Assembly (NCBI GenBank): GCA_907165275.2
Contig: OU015649.1
Coordinates: 7,904,001-7,968,000, forward strand
Reading direction: 5' to 3'
From: Zygaena filipendulae
Taxonomy: Eukaryota > Arthropoda > Insecta > Lepidoptera > Zygaenidae
DNA: 64,000 bases
Part shown: in pieces, positions 37,201-46,559 of the stretch
Layout: the number at the start of each line of letters is the position of its first letter
Position numbering within the stretch: the first letter of the stretch is position 1
Made by a program: the position numbers and the translations under genes
The notes under the pieces: model-generated
What the model saw: the letters and a program-made list of their open reading frames with translations, nothing else
Database searches by the model: none
Told to the model about the DNA's origin: nothing

Positions 37201-40200
37201 ACAAATTTTTAACAAAAAAATTAAAACCGACTTCCAAAAACACAAAACTAAAAAGCTAAAAATAACAAAATACCGATTTAATCCAACATACAAAAACACT
37301 CGTAATACTATTATTGGTTTGTGCTACCACTTTTCAATATATACATACATGGATACATTTTTCACCCATGTGAATGTAGCGATTTTTTATCCATCCACTT
37401 CTAGCCAGATTTTGCAGAATTATCATGAATAATTAAGTAGTACCTAACATATTTTTCTCTCATCCATATTTTCTTAAATTAAATAGGTATTTAGGATAAT
37501 TATGTTTTTTATGGTGGTGGCGCTAGTTTTACTCGTGTAAGGGCCTTAACGTACAAGATAAGACCACAGCCAGCTGACGGCAACCGTTCTCGAATATTAT
37601 GACGTGACGTGCTCGTAAGCTGTCTCTAAAGTTATTATTTTCTGAATGATGCAACCCAACTTAACAAGCTTGAGTGCTTTAACATCTTTGGAAATGTACT
37701 ACACAATAACGCAACATTAGTACAAGACATTAGATAGCAACATTAGAATATGCAAATTTTAATTTAATAAATACGAACCCATCTCCAAATTTCTCGCAAG
37801 TCCCAAATGACTTCAAATCGATTTCACCGCAATATGCATAGCTTATTAATCCACTAGCTGTTCCCCGCGATTTTACCCGCGTTAATTTCGGGAACGGAAA
37901 CTCGCGGGAATTCTGGGACAAAAAGTACCCTTTACCCTCCTTTTCTCTGCCTCTGACCACGTTGTTTGCAAAATTTCATGATGATCGGTTCAGCCGTTAA
38001 AGCGTGAAAGCGTAACAAACAAACTCACTTTCGCATTTATAGGGATTTTCGTGAGTAAGACTTACCTACTATAATTTACCTGGTTTCACCCATACCATTA
38101 TATTCGAAATTCTATCGGGAATTCCATACATATCATAAAAACAAAAAAAAATGGATGCTGAAAAACGAAAATTGATTTGAGTAAATTGCCGACACGCTGA
38201 AGGATCATACCCTAAAGCTCATTACACTCCTTTTCTTTGTATTGCCGCTGGCGCGCCGTCAAATGTACTCCAAAAATCATTGATCCGCGTAAATCCACTC
38301 CACTTCTTATACTTATATGAACTGCCACTTTGTTTAGACGATGTTATTAATCCTTAACTCCACATGATAAACTCAATTGTAAACTCAGGCACATGCTTAC
38401 TATTATAAATTTTCAAAATCGGTTCAGTAGATCCAGAGATAGCTGTTCCTCCGTGGTTTTACCCGCGGGAAATTCGAAGTTCCCGCGGGAATTCCAAAAT
38501 AAAAAGTATCCTATGACACTCAGGGTCACTGCAGCTTCTTATAAGTGAAAGAATTTTCAAAATCGGTTCAGTAAATCCAGAGATTACGCCCTACAACGTC
38601 ACAAACTCACAAACTCACAAACCCACAAACTCACAAACTTTTGCTCTTTATAATATTAGTATAGATATAGATTTTAGCAATTTCGCATCGCGTTGATTGT
38701 ATTAAATAATGACGATTCAACTCTTATTTAGAACTAGCTGTGCTCCGCGGTTTCACCCGCGCGAAATGTTTTTATACAACAACTTTTTTTCCCGACATTC
38801 GATTTCAATGAAACAAAGCCTACATGTAGCTCCAGGCTAAGCTTAATCTACCTGTGAAAACCGCATGACAATCTGTTCAGTAGATTCAGAGATTATCGCG
38901 AACAGACAGACAGACAGATTTAAAAACCTTTTTTTTGTGCTTGGTTACTCTTTTATCACCCCTCTCAATTTTAGGTAAAAATATTCAATCTACAGAATCG
39001 CAAATTCTAGTCTTTTATTAAAGTATAGATAATTAGATATATTATACCTAATGTTGGTTAAACCTTTGACCGAACTTGAACGAACTTCAGGATCTAAAGA
39101 AATCTAAAAACAAATATGTGGCAGTCAGTCTACGTCACTTTGTTATCTTGTTAGCCGTAACAAGCAGTAGGTAGGTAGGTATATATACCGCTAACTATGA
39201 GCTCCGTGCGAAAATGACCTGTTGGTATTTCTTTGACCCATTGTACAACATTGTGGAATGTAAAAATGAGCGCATGTCGGAATTAGCATAAAGGGATCTA
39301 ATTTTCAGCCCGCTTTTGTGTGTCAATGTTTACCGGGGCGATGTTATTTTGTACAACTGGTATACGCCTGCGACGTGGGCGGTGGGTCTAAATATTCAGT
39401 TGCTATTTAGCATAGCTGTGGTTACGTCGAGCCTTGTTCAACTGGACGTCTGAATATCCAACTTTCTTTAGTGACAGATGTCATACAGATTTTATGTTTG
39501 CATCATGTTTTCGAATCTCAGAACACTGATTCGTATAACTACACTAAAATATCTACTTAATATAACAGGCCAAGTGCGTTACACATTAAATAATGGTTCC
39601 GTATTAAGGAAACACGTTCACCATTTCAATAGAAATTAAATATTATTTTATTTTTTTCGAAAATATTCTTTGTTTCAAAACTCATACAAGCCAATCTTCG
39701 TTGATACTCTATTTGGAATTTTTTTAAAAATTCTAGACTTACAAATACTTTTTGTAGTAACTTTTTTAGAGTTTTCCACCCCGTAGTTGAAAAGTTAGAA
39801 AAGCGCGGGGAGACGCTTTTTACGATTTTAGAAATACTTAGGTACCAGCGGCAGAAAGCCGTATCTATGACTAACTAAACGAATAGATTGTATTGCTGGC
39901 GTAGTGAGATTACTCTACCTACTTATCATAAATAGTATTGGACGTGAGTCGTGAACAGAAGATTAACAAATATGAGTTAAATTCGCACAAGACATAAGAT
40001 GGCTGATTGAAAACTTGCCATGAAAATTAGCGTTTAGATATTAATACTGTAGAAACATACTACTCTGTAGATCAAGAAATTTTGTCTACGGCCTCCTCCT
40101 TGATAATCTTTAGACTTAATTTATTTATTTTTATGTTATCAGATTTTATATACGAGAATAGCGGTGGGACTGTGGCAGAGCTCCCGTGGACTGCAACATC

Positions 40201-42107
40201 TGGGAAAAGCTGAGTGCTGTGCGTCGCAATGTGCGAACACTGAGAAGCAGCCGACGGCGACGGCTAGCAGCTTCGAGCCACAGAGGACATTTATCGGCAA
40301 CACCGAAGCAAAGGTTGGTAGAGCCTACATATTTATAATACATATCTATTACAAATAAACGTACCTTTTTTCTCATAAAATTTATCACTACTTAAGGGAC
40401 AGGCACTATTATTAAGGGTTTAATACCTAATTAGGTATCTACCTATCTACAATGGACGATGCGAATAATAAATACTTTAGCAATATAAATTAATAGCTGT
40501 TCCCCGCGGTTTTGCCCGCGTTACTTTCGAAGATCCCGCAGGTATTTCGAGATAAAAGTACTAACTATCCAATATTTTTTTCTGTACCAACCCTTGACAA
40601 CATGTACCTAGGTAGTATGCAATAGTACATTGTTATCCTAGGGGTAAAAGTAACCTATTTAGTCCCGAGACGGGGTTTGGCGCCCGAGCGTAGCGAGGGC
40701 GCCAATAGATCGTGGGACTAAATAAGTCTTTCTCCCGAGGGTAACACTGTGCTTTTCATTACGAATGCAAGGAAAGTCAAAATAAAAATAGGAATTAGCT
40801 AAAGAAAAAATGAGTGAAGATCGGATAGTCGCTTGACACTTTCCCACCTATTTCTTTTTCTTTGGCCGGCTAGCTATTCAGCCAGTATTTTTTATTTACA
40901 TTGTGGCGACCTAAAAAGAATATTTTCTTTAATTATTAAGTATTAATTAAAGAAAATAAAAAAATATAAATAGGAATTAGCTTAAGAAAAAGTGAGTGAA
41001 TTTTATTTTAATTAATACCTTTAACTTTACGTTATTTCAATTTTACATCGCGCTGGCTGTATAGAAAGTTGAAACATGGTTCAATAGAAATGTGAAAATA
41101 GACCTAGTTTTTTTTTTAATAATTTGACAGTTGTCAGTTGAAAGCGATTCTCCCTAGGGCTGAAAAGGGTTACTTTCAACCCGCTTCTCAGGCAACTTCA
41201 GACCTACTTTCCGAGTATGAGTAATGAAAAATTTAATGTAGTTTCTTCCGCGTTAATTTCGGATTTTCCGTGGGAATTTCGGCATAAAAAGTAGCCGATG
41301 ACCTTTTCTGTACCCCTGACAACATGTATACAAAATTTCGTGGTGATCGGTTGAGCTGTTTAGCCGTGAAAGCGTTACAAACAAACAAACAAACTCACTT
41401 TTGCATTTATAATATTAGTAAGGATTAGATATTGATTTACTTTATGAAAACAAACTAATCACCTTACCTACTGCAGATTGAACATAGTTTAAGCTCACAT
41501 TGTTTAAAATATGCTTTGAACAATCAATTTATTGAAATGTATTAAAAAGTATAATATTTATAAAGTTGCATATTTTAAAATTTAGCTGCAAGAAGAGGCT
41601 GCACGCAAGAGAAGTGAAAAGAGAAGTCGCGGTTCAAGGGCATGCCGACGACACGCGTCGAAAAAATGCCAACATTCGGAGCATATGACGCACCTGAGCC
41701 ACCTGTCACGGAACGTGCTGCGCGCGCGCCGCGGCGTCGTGCGCATGCTTATCGTCGTCGTCCTCACCTTCGCCATATGCAACCTGCCTTTCCACGCCCG
41801 CAAGATGTGGCAGTACTGGTCTAGCGGATACAGAGGCAGCAGTGACTTCAGCACACTATTAACACCGCTCACCTTCCTCATCACATATTTTAATTCGGGT
41901 ATCAATCCACTTTTGTATGCTTTCTTGTCTAAGAATTTCAGAAGGGGTATGAAGGAGCTGCTTTTCTGTAAATGTCGCATTCAAAGGAAATGTGATAATG
42001 TAATATTGTTGAAACCGGTGGCGGGGCCGGGTCTGCGTAGGAGTTCAACGCGTTCCACCCGCGCCAACTGCAGTACTGTCACCGTGGCGCCCAACGGTGA
42101 CTCATGA
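22011..42107 (+). CDS. TrissinR: Trissin receptor-like class A GPCR, six coding exons (join)
   Basis: Joined exons 22011-22257, 27188-27332, 34633-34792, 35381-35578, 40143-40313 and 41586-42107 give 1443 nt, that is 480 residues plus TGA. The product is a seven-transmembrane peptide receptor of the plasma membrane expected to signal through G proteins. Visible family marks: three N-glycosylation sequons in the N-terminus (N24, N40, N47), GNLLV in TM1 (83-87), NLAVAD in TM2, the TM3 cysteine C139 and its partner C221 in extracellular loop 2, ERY (163-165) in place of DRY, FAICNLP in TM6 (369-375), NPLLY in TM7 (414-418) and a cysteine-bearing helix 8 (C435, C437). The TM3, TM6 and TM7 segments strongly resemble what I recall of Drosophila CG34381, the trissin receptor; trissin is a disulfide-rich neuropeptide. 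The third cytoplasmic loop (about 262-356) is shorter than I recall for the fly. All junctions are GT-AG. Orthology is inferred from memory; GPCR identity is certain. Confidence 0.82.
22605..22685. repeat. AT-only simple repeat
   Basis: TATAT/TATTA runs at 22611-22680 inside intron 1. Confidence 0.7.
22690..22917 (+). mobile_element. Helitron-like copy, first of a tandem pair
   Basis: Starts at TATAAATCACGTGTCACG and ends with hairpin, GGACAGCTAG at 22917. Confidence 0.7.
22918..23110 (+). mobile_element. Helitron-like copy, second of a tandem pair
   Basis: Begins TCTAATATATATAAATCACG immediately after the CTAG of the previous copy and ends in CTAG at 23110. It lacks about 35 bp of the core. 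Confidence 0.75.
24380..24515 (+). repeat. Family GH fragment
   Basis: ACCGACTTCCAAAAAGGAGG and GGACCGATTTGGAAAATTCT match GH copies. A Helitron-like element follows at once. Confidence 0.5.
24519..24749 (+). mobile_element. Helitron-like copy, same subfamily as 22690
   Basis: Starts CTAATATATATAAATCACG; ends GACAGCTAG at 24749; over 90% alike to 22690-22917 by eye. Confidence 0.75.
25365..25580 (+). repeat. Helitron-like 5' part and (AATA)n run
   Basis: GCGTCTGTCTGTCTGTCTG and AAACTACTGAACGGATTTAG match the 5' part of the family, but no 3' terminus follows. (AATA)n lies at 25555-25580. Confidence 0.35.
26137..26635 (-). mobile_element. Long Helitron-like copy with (ACAG)n
   Basis: The CTAG end is at 26137. 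About 500 bp include an extra segment not in short copies and an (ACAG/ACGG)n run at 26460-26495. The whole is found again, reversed, at 53771-54218. Confidence 0.65.
27188..27332 (+). CDS. TrissinR: TrissinR exon 2: TM1 end, intracellular loop 1, TM2
   Basis: The acceptor TTTTTCCAG ends at 27187 and the donor GTGAGT starts at 27333. The exon completes G83 and encodes residues 84-130 plus two bases of S131. It includes the N of the GN motif in TM1, the basic loop SRRLRS and the TM2 signature NLAVAD. Phases 1 in and 2 out match both neighbours. Confidence 0.88.
27455..28091 (-). pseudogene. LINE ORF2 C-terminus and 3'UTR, 5'-truncated
   Basis: The minus strand encodes ADLSCLYKLLHSIIDSPYLL, then a region ending YNPLVRMCRTYNELLKVNKD and LDIFD, then a stop. 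This is the usual post-RT end of jockey/CR1-like ORF2. The 3'UTR is AT-rich and ends in (AAAT)n at 27457-27485. The clade is uncertain. Confidence 0.65.
28095..28274 (+). mobile_element. Helitron-like copy
   Basis: Ends with a hairpin, GGAACAG and CTAG at 28274. Confidence 0.55.
28330..28795 (+). pseudogene. LINE 3' end with (TTTGAT)n tail
   Basis: Begins in the last ORF2 codons (SLGSFKAALQRHYLTI, with a frameshift before it) and runs through about 390 bp of 3'UTR to CAATAAAGCATATTTGATTT repeated. It is 5'-truncated. Confidence 0.65.
28985..29185 (-). mobile_element. tRNA-derived SINE
   Basis: On the minus strand a B-box-like GGTTCGATCCCC (29086-29097) lies downstream of an A-box-like TTAGTCAGTGAACC. 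The 5' part resembles a decayed tRNA and the end is ATT-rich (29010-29030). It does not fold as a complete tRNA by eye. Confidence 0.5.
29589..29786 (+). mobile_element. Helitron-like copy, intact 5' end
   Basis: A followed by TCCTACTAATATTATAAACG at 29589; (GGAT)n; core; terminus damaged after GGGTGAAACCAG. Confidence 0.65.
30460..30835 (+). repeat. Repeat family K, copy 1
   Basis: Aligns over about 370 bp with 40625-41232 (TTGTTATCCTAGGGGT, then TTTACATCGCGCTGGCTGTA). It is bounded by similar CCGAG/GTATGAG(A/T) text. It has no ORF. Confidence 0.6.
30967..31344. mobile_element. Long-armed foldback element
   Basis: CCGATAAAAGAATTGATATC at 30967 is mirrored at 31344; arms of about 115 bp pair with only a few differences around a 140-bp centre. 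No target duplication is evident. Confidence 0.85.
31766..32090 (+). mobile_element. MITE B copy 2
   Basis: Same inner repeats as 6890-7212; the right end reads TTTTCAAAAGTCGTCAACAT, the alternative end type. Confidence 0.7.
32480..32668 (+). mobile_element. Helitron-like copy
   Basis: GTCTGTCTTTC, a core and a decayed hairpin before CACAGCTA; the G of CTAG is lost. Confidence 0.5.
32670..33145. other. No gene or clear element
   Basis: AT-rich intronic sequence. Confidence 0.45.
33148..33200 (-). mobile_element. Helitron-like 3'-end scrap
   Basis: CCCCACGGTTTTACCGGTGG followed by the usual GAGTTCCCGCG. Confidence 0.4.
33380..33577 (-). mobile_element. Helitron-like copy missing half its hairpin
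   Basis: TAGCTGTGCCCCGCGGTAAT lacks one arm of the terminal hairpin; the rest is intact to ATAATATTAGTAGGA. Confidence 0.65.
33580..34630. other. No gene or clear element
   Basis: End of intron 2. The ORF at 34353-34598 has no family resemblance. Confidence 0.45.
34633..34792 (+). CDS. TrissinR: TrissinR exon 3: TM3 and ERY motif
   Basis: The acceptor CTCTTTCAG ends at 34632 and the donor GTAAGT starts at 34793. The exon encodes residues 131-184: WVFGDFLC with disulfide cysteine C139, TM3, and ERYFAIIHP where E163-R164-Y165 replaces the usual DRY. It exits in phase 0. Confidence 0.9.
34793..35380 (+). other. TrissinR intron 3
   Basis: A 588-bp phase 0 intron, nearly half of which is one foldback element at 35111-35365. 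Confidence 0.8.
35111..35365. mobile_element. Foldback MITE just upstream of exon 4
   Basis: Arms of about 100 bp pair closely (for example CAAAACTGCCGCAATCAGAC with its complement near 35300). The ends are GCTGCACTCAAGAGTC and GACTCTGAGTGCGGCCG. Confidence 0.85.
35381..35578 (+). CDS. TrissinR: TrissinR exon 4: TM4, extracellular loop 2, start of TM5
   Basis: The acceptor TTTTTTCCAG ends at 35380 and the donor GTATGT starts at 35579. It encodes residues 185-250, including the loop-2 cysteine C221 that should pair with C139, and proline P245 of TM5. Both ends are phase 0. A foldback element ends only about 15 bp upstream of the acceptor. Confidence 0.9.
36995..37400 (+). repeat. Family F fragment split by a GH half
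   Basis: 36995-37195 matches the F arm (GCCAAAACGAGACCATATAC). 37197-37345 is half of the GH foldback (AAAACCGACTTCCAAAAACA), then F text resumes (TTCACCCATGTGAATGTAGC). Confidence 0.6.
37854..38047 (-). mobile_element. Helitron-like copy
   Basis: CTAGCTGTTCCCCGCG at left; ends at CGCATTTATAGGGATTT. Confidence 0.65.
38441..38665 (-). mobile_element. Helitron-like copy with CACAAACT repeats
   Basis: TAGCTGTTCCTCCGTGG at left, ACAAACTCAC units at 38598-38638, then TAATATTAGTATAGA. Confidence 0.6.
38734..39030 (-). mobile_element. Helitron-like copy, subfamily E
   Basis: Has TAGCTCCAGGCTAAGCTTAA and TTATCGCGAACAGACAGACA in the core, shared with 51798-52040 and 61587-61860. Confidence 0.65.
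40143..40313 (+). CDS. TrissinR: TrissinR exon 5: TM5 end and third cytoplasmic loop
   Basis: The acceptor is TTATCAG ending at 40142 and the donor is GTTGGT at 40314. It encodes residues 251-307. The start ILYTRIAVGLW continues TM5 directly from exon 4, and SSRGL matches the recalled fly protein. The remainder is a polar, cysteine-containing loop of low conservation. A phase 0/0 exon within the loop could be skipped without frameshift, but it carries the end of TM5, so skipping would probably break the receptor. Confidence 0.78.
40493..40620 (-). mobile_element. Helitron-like fragment
   Basis: TAGCTGTTCCCCGCGG at left; stops at the border of family K. Confidence 0.5.
40625..41232 (+). repeat. 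Repeat family K, copy 2, with two extra segments
   Basis: Relative to copy 1 it has an extra palindromic insert at about 40656-40724 and an extra block at about 40819-40985 that ends in a second copy of AATAGGAATTAGC..AGTGAGTGAA. Confidence 0.65.
41240..41424 (-). mobile_element. Helitron-like copy, 3' hairpin lost
   Basis: Core from TTCCGCGTTAATTTCGG to TTATAATATTAGTAAGGA. Confidence 0.55.
41586..42107 (+). CDS. TrissinR: TrissinR exon 6: loop 3 end, TM6, TM7, C-tail
   Basis: The acceptor TTTAG ends at 41585 with a weak, A-rich tract. It encodes residues 308-480: a very basic loop, LRARRGVVRM, TM6 with CNLPF, the WQYW stretch, TM7 with NPLLY, helix 8 with C435 and C437 as possible palmitoylation sites, and a Ser/Thr-rich tail ending at TGA 42105-42107. 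It is GC-richer than its surroundings. Confidence 0.92.
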   Translation: MQEEAARKRSEKRSRGSRACRRHASKKCQHSEHMTHLSHLSRNVLRARRGVVRMLIVVVLTFAICNLPFHARKMWQYWSSGYRGSSDFSTLLTPLTFLITYFNSGINPLLYAFLSKNFRRGMKELLFCKCRIQRKCDNVILLKPVAGPGLRRSSTRSTRANCSTVTVAPNGDS

Positions 42108-42375
42108 GGCAAGCGGTACAGGAAGGTCTTGTACAAAGTAGAGAATGTACACATAACATCCTGATCGACGGAGAACAGCGAGGAGGTAACTGACAGCAGC
42201 GGCTTACACAATTTTTCCACCATATCAAAATCGACTGGAATCGAAGTATATAACTACTGAAACCTTTCTATGAGTTTTTCTATCTTTTAGTAGAAGAATG
42301 TTGAATAAAATTTTAGAAACGTTATCTTTATAAGAGAAATGTAAATTTGTAAATAAAATAACTTAGGAGAAAATT
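42108..42375 (+). terminator. TrissinR 3'UTR with two AATAAA signals
   Basis: AATAAA occurs at 42304-42309 and again at 42352-42357 downstream of the stop codon, giving a short 3'UTR of about 220-270 nt. The cleavage site itself cannot be read from sequence. Confidence 0.6.
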
Positions 42376-42617
42376 TGAAATGATCTCATGAAATAATTAA
42401 GTATCTATGAATTGCATTAATAATTATTATTTATTAACTAGGTGTTACCCGTAGCTCCGCTTGCGTGATGTTTAAAAACATGCTACTCTGTTACTACTAC
42501 TTTACGTTTTAAATTTGGAAATGACATACTTTTCTCGCCGTGAGTCCCGTGAAATAAGATTTTTTCTTTTGAAAATCATTGTGTTCTCTTCTATATAAGA
42601 TGTGGTAAAATTAGCCG

Positions 42618-42969
42618 AAAATATTTACAGGGCTGAAAGTATACGTTATAACAAACAGGATAAGCGAAAAAATAAGATTTTTCTGAATATGAGAAACCTA
42701 AATTCAATAAAAAAACATTGCAATACATTCACAACCTTGTGAATGTAGCTCACTAAAAGCACGCGCCACGCACACAGCGAGCGAAGCATCAGCTGGTCAG
42801 CTCGATCGAGGTCATTGACCCGTGGTGATGTGTGTGTAAAGCGATTGAGCAGTGCTTACCGCTCAATCGCCTTCAGACGTTGTTTCCTTTTTGATTGATT
42901 TATTTTATTTGAAGATTTTTTTCCTTTATTTGTAACGGGATATACTTTCAACCCTGTAAATATTTGCAG
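42618..42969. mobile_element. TA-type MITE with CAGGG ends
   Basis: CAGGGCTGAAAGTATA at 42630 and its complement at 42956 (CAGGGTTGAAAGTATA) are flanked by TA. The similarity continues outward (AAATATTTA). The centre is GC-richer. No ORF. Confidence 0.65.
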
Positions 42970-44265
42970 ATAATTTTAAAATCTACCGAAGTAGATGGTA
43001 CGGAACCCTAAATGAGTGAAGTCCGACACGCACTTGGACACGCATTTTTATAGAGTACATAATTATTATACTTACGCAACATTTTAACAAATAATTATGT
43101 ATTCATTTAATCTATGAAATAAATCTTGTCAAAAACCTAAAAAAACAGGGGAGTATAAATTATGTATCAAGTTATAAGAGCAACAGGATAAAGTTTTTAG
43201 GTACCGTCATTATTTATAAGGTACATACAAAATACCTGCTAAATTTATTTTAAAGGAAATACGAAAGTTACTTATAGGTAGACGCTACCCTATAACTTAG
43301 TATTAATCTACCTTATTATTAACATTGTAATAACAAATTTGAAGATACACCTAATATTTCTGTAAAGTCTGAGGTGTAAAGTTTAGAAATTTTTTCGACG
43401 TGTAAAAAATTTTTAATCATTGTAAACCAAATTTACCTGGCAGTTTTTTTTTTCAATGTAAAATTATGTACCTACTTAAATTAAATCAGTTATTTTAGTG
43501 TAATTGATTTTATTTCATTAATGATTATTCCAATTACGAAATTTTACTCTTATAATCATTTTAGAATATGTAAATATTATCTTTACGGTAATTTTTATTT
43601 TATTTCTATTTTTTAAAGATCGGTAGGTATCTACTCTTTGATCTCTTTGACAACGCAACGCTTGCTATGCGCTTATTACTTCTATCAACTTGGAAGCTCA
43701 GACGAAATTTTTTTTTTTAATTTCGTCTGAGCTTGGAAGTTGGAAGGATTTACCTAGAAACAGCCAGTTTACCACGGAGTTTTTTGGTGGGAATCAAAGA
43801 TGGCGGTTCGTTCATTTATTTTCATGTCGATAAAAAATGATTAAAAAGGGATTTTTTTGTGTAATAAGGTGCTGTATTGGACAATTTTCACATCACACAT
43901 CACATCACTAATTTTCACAGTGACGGTTTTTTATATGCTCAAGAAGATACCTATATATAAGATTTCGAACTGATTTCTTCGGTTTACTCCACATCTGTAA
44001 TACCGTGGCTTGCAATTTTCAAACCGTACAACGAAGCGTTTTAGATCTAAATTTTACTTGAATCTGGCTAAATGCATTATATACTAAAGTCCATAAAAAA
44101 GAAGAAAGAAAGAAAGAAACAACGACGAAGTTATATAAGTTATAATGTAGCTTTTTGGGATCAATAAATATTTTTTATCCAAAATCATAAAATAATTCGT
44201 ATATGGGCTGAAAAAAAACCTTAAAATTTGATACTCGTACTATTATAACATAGAGAGCTTCATCG
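42970..44265. other. No gene; one strong hairpin
   Basis: 43687-43740 has arms AAGCTCAGACGAAATT and their complement around a T-run. There is a (GAAA)n run near 44100. Nothing else is recognised. Confidence 0.5.
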
Positions 44266-44267
44266 TC

Positions 44268-44589
44268 GATTTAATAATATTATAAAGGCGAAAGTTTGTA
44301 TGTATGGATGCATGATTGTTATTTTGGATGCATCTTTAACGCAAAAACTACTAAATGGGTTTTAATGAAACTTTACAATAATACCTTTAGCTTATACATC
44401 AGAATAACACAGGGTACTTTTTATCCCAAAATTCCCGTGGGAACTCTGAAGTTAACGGGGCGAAATTGAATTAATTATTCCATAGTACACGTTGTCAGAG
44501 GTACAGAAAAGGATATAGGGTACTTTTTATGCCGGAATTCCTGCAGGATCTCCAAAATTAACGCGGGTGAAACCGCGGAGAACAGCTAG
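44268..44589 (+). mobile_element. Two Helitron-like copies in tandem (44268-44462, 44475-44589)
   Basis: The first starts AATAATATTATAAAGGCG and loses its end at GGGGCGAAATT. The second has hairpin and GAACAGCTAG at 44589. Confidence 0.6.
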
Positions 44590-44639
44590 TGATCCTATAC
44601 TATATTTATTGTCAATTCTAAAAAAAAAATAGTTATTTT

Positions 44640-44835
44640 ATAACAACAACAAAGTGTCTTCCCCTTAATAGAGACATTAAGAAAAGTGTTATTGGACACA
44701 TTCTTAGTTTAGTCTTGTTTAGAAGTTCAGGTCAAATTTAAAATACTTATTAGTCATTAGTAGATTGGCTAGATTGTATTATAATGATTTACCTCCTTGG
44801 GTATATCATTCAGGAAAAAAAAATTATAATATTTA
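44640..44835 (+). pseudogene. Jockey-like LINE 3'UTR, solo fragment
   Basis: Reverse complement of 16095-16260; ends after ATATCATTCAGGAAAAAAAA at 44821, the A-tail. Confidence 0.75.
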
Positions 44836-45029
44836 TATTAAAATTATAATTATTACCTACCTAGTACCTACCTATTAATTTAGAATCTGAGAGCGAGAAT
44901 ATAAACAAAATAAAATAGAAAATACAATAATTCTGAATTTAAAACAAAATGTCTTTAAGTAAGGTAGGCAGGTACCTTAGTATTCTTCTGAGGCAGGTAC
45001 TTACTGAGTATGCTGTCATTGGAAAATGA

Positions 45030-45290
45030 TTGATGAATGACTTCTGGGCCCTTATTCACTATGACCATAACGCGTCGCGTTCCTTTATTTTCAACAGACA
45101 GATTTCCAACTTGAAGGTGGTAGCTAGCCAGCTGGGCACTAGAGAGTTCCTTACCATCATGCTATGGTTTTCTCGCAAGATGGTTTCCTTCACCGACAGC
45201 TCATGCTCATTGTTAGGGTTCGAACCTACACCTTGCTGCATTTGATCCCAACGCCCCAACCATCTTCGCTGTAAGCGACTTTTCATCTTT
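45030..45290 (-). mobile_element. Possible tRNA-derived SINE
   Basis: On the minus strand AGGTTCGAACCC (near 45216-45227) is a perfect B box, with GATGGTTGGGGCGTTGG about 40 bp upstream as A box. The body has no coding signal. Confidence 0.45.
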
Positions 45291-45294
45291 GTAA

Positions 45295-45830
45295 AAATTC
45301 CTTGTAAAACGTTGACAAACGCAATTTTTTTTTACATAAAATAATGATGTAAAAATAAAACTAATTCAATATATTTTTTAATTACAACTAAACTATTGAT
45401 GAGTAAAACCACAGATATATTATAATACTGTGCCTGCCTAGTGTAAAACTTTTCAATTTTGATGATCAGACTCTCCGTTGTAATCTGCCTTTGTAAAATT
45501 AAAACAATCTGTTTATCGAACAAAATCTTCTAACGGGCGCTTTTATGTCGGGTTGACTAACGAAGTTGGATTAAACGGATTTCCAAACTATATTAAAACG
45601 TCACATAAAATAGCTGCACAATAATACTGCCGTGCTAAGTGCAAAAGCGGTATCGCAAAAATAAATTGATTTTTATGCCATCAGATAGGTAGCTTAAAAA
45701 TATACGCATTCAATGAACTAAGCCAAATAGCAGTATCTTATTTAAAACATATAAATAAATTCTAAGAAAGTGTTGTAACGTACAGAACTGGATTCGATTT
45801 ATATCCTATTACTGCGGTCTGCGAGCATAA
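45295..45830. other. No gene or clear element
   Basis: AT-rich sequence. Confidence 0.4.
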
Positions 45831-46321
45831 TCTATACCTATATCAATATATATGTATAAAATCCTTTGTCCTGAATGACTAATGGATCAACGGACAGTCT
45901 AAACCGCTGATAGTAGAGACCTGGAACTTGGAGGGTGTGTTCTTTGTGTGACGTAGGCATCCGATAACAAATGATTTTGGAAAATTCAACCCCAAAGGGG
46001 ATGAAAAGGGGTTACAAAGTTTGTATGGAACAATTGCGCGGGAACTTCGAAATTACCGCGGGTGAAACCGCGCGGGACAGCTAGTCTATCTATATATATA
46101 AAATGCTTTATCCTGAATGACTGATGGATCAACGCAGAGCCCAAACCGCTGCTCGTAGAGACCTGAAACTTGGAGGGTGTGTTCTTTGTGTACTAGGTTT
46201 CCGATAAGGAAGGATTTTTTGAAATTCAACCCCCAAGGGGATGAAAGTTTGCAAAGTTTGTATGGAACAATTCCGCGGGAATTTCGAAATTAACGCGGGT
46301 GTAACCGCGCGGGACAGCTAG
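45831..46321 (+). mobile_element. Tandem pair of Helitron-like copies
   Basis: Units 45831-46084 and 46085-46321 both run from TCTAT..ATATATAAAAT..CTT to CGCGGGACAGCTAG; the second starts at the base after the first CTAG. Confidence 0.75.
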
Positions 46322-46336
46322 TTGGAAACCCAGATC

Positions 46337-46557
46337 AAATAAAAACTAAAGACGGAACGTCTCGAACAACGAAGTGAAGCCGGTTGCGTATATGCATGTG
46401 GTGATTAGGAAAGCGTATGGATTTGCAAAGTTTACTTAGGATTTATGGTGTCTTTTTCCTGTAAGTGTGTGCGTGTTTCTGTGTACGTACACGGCGATGG
46501 TGTCTTTTTCCTGGCTTCACTTGTTTGTTCTACGCGTTCCGTCTTTAGTTTTTATTT
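46337..46557. mobile_element. MITE with 45-bp inverted repeats
   Basis: AAATAAAAACTAAAGACGGA at 46337 is mirrored at 46557; the arms continue to AAGTGAAGCC. It lies 16 bp after a Helitron-like end. Confidence 0.75.
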
Positions 46558-46559
46558 GG

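Larger units (their letters stand above)
35579..40142 (+). other. TrissinR intron 4
   Basis: A 4.6-kb phase 0 intron. 35.58-36.99 kb is AT-rich with no recognisable element; a broken foldback F copy lies at 36995-37400 and Helitron-like copies at 37854-39030. 39.04-40.14 kb shows nothing clear. Confidence 0.7.
40314..41585 (+). other. TrissinR intron 5
   Basis: A 1.27-kb phase 0 intron almost filled by repeats: Helitron-like fragments at both sides of a family K copy (40625-41232). Confidence 0.7.

Noticed and set aside
41582..42223. Minus-strand ORFs opposite the receptor's last exon
   Set aside because: Shadows of the GC-rich exon 6.
45030..45290. tRNA gene
   Set aside because: Perfect B box but no acceptor stem pairing that I can find.
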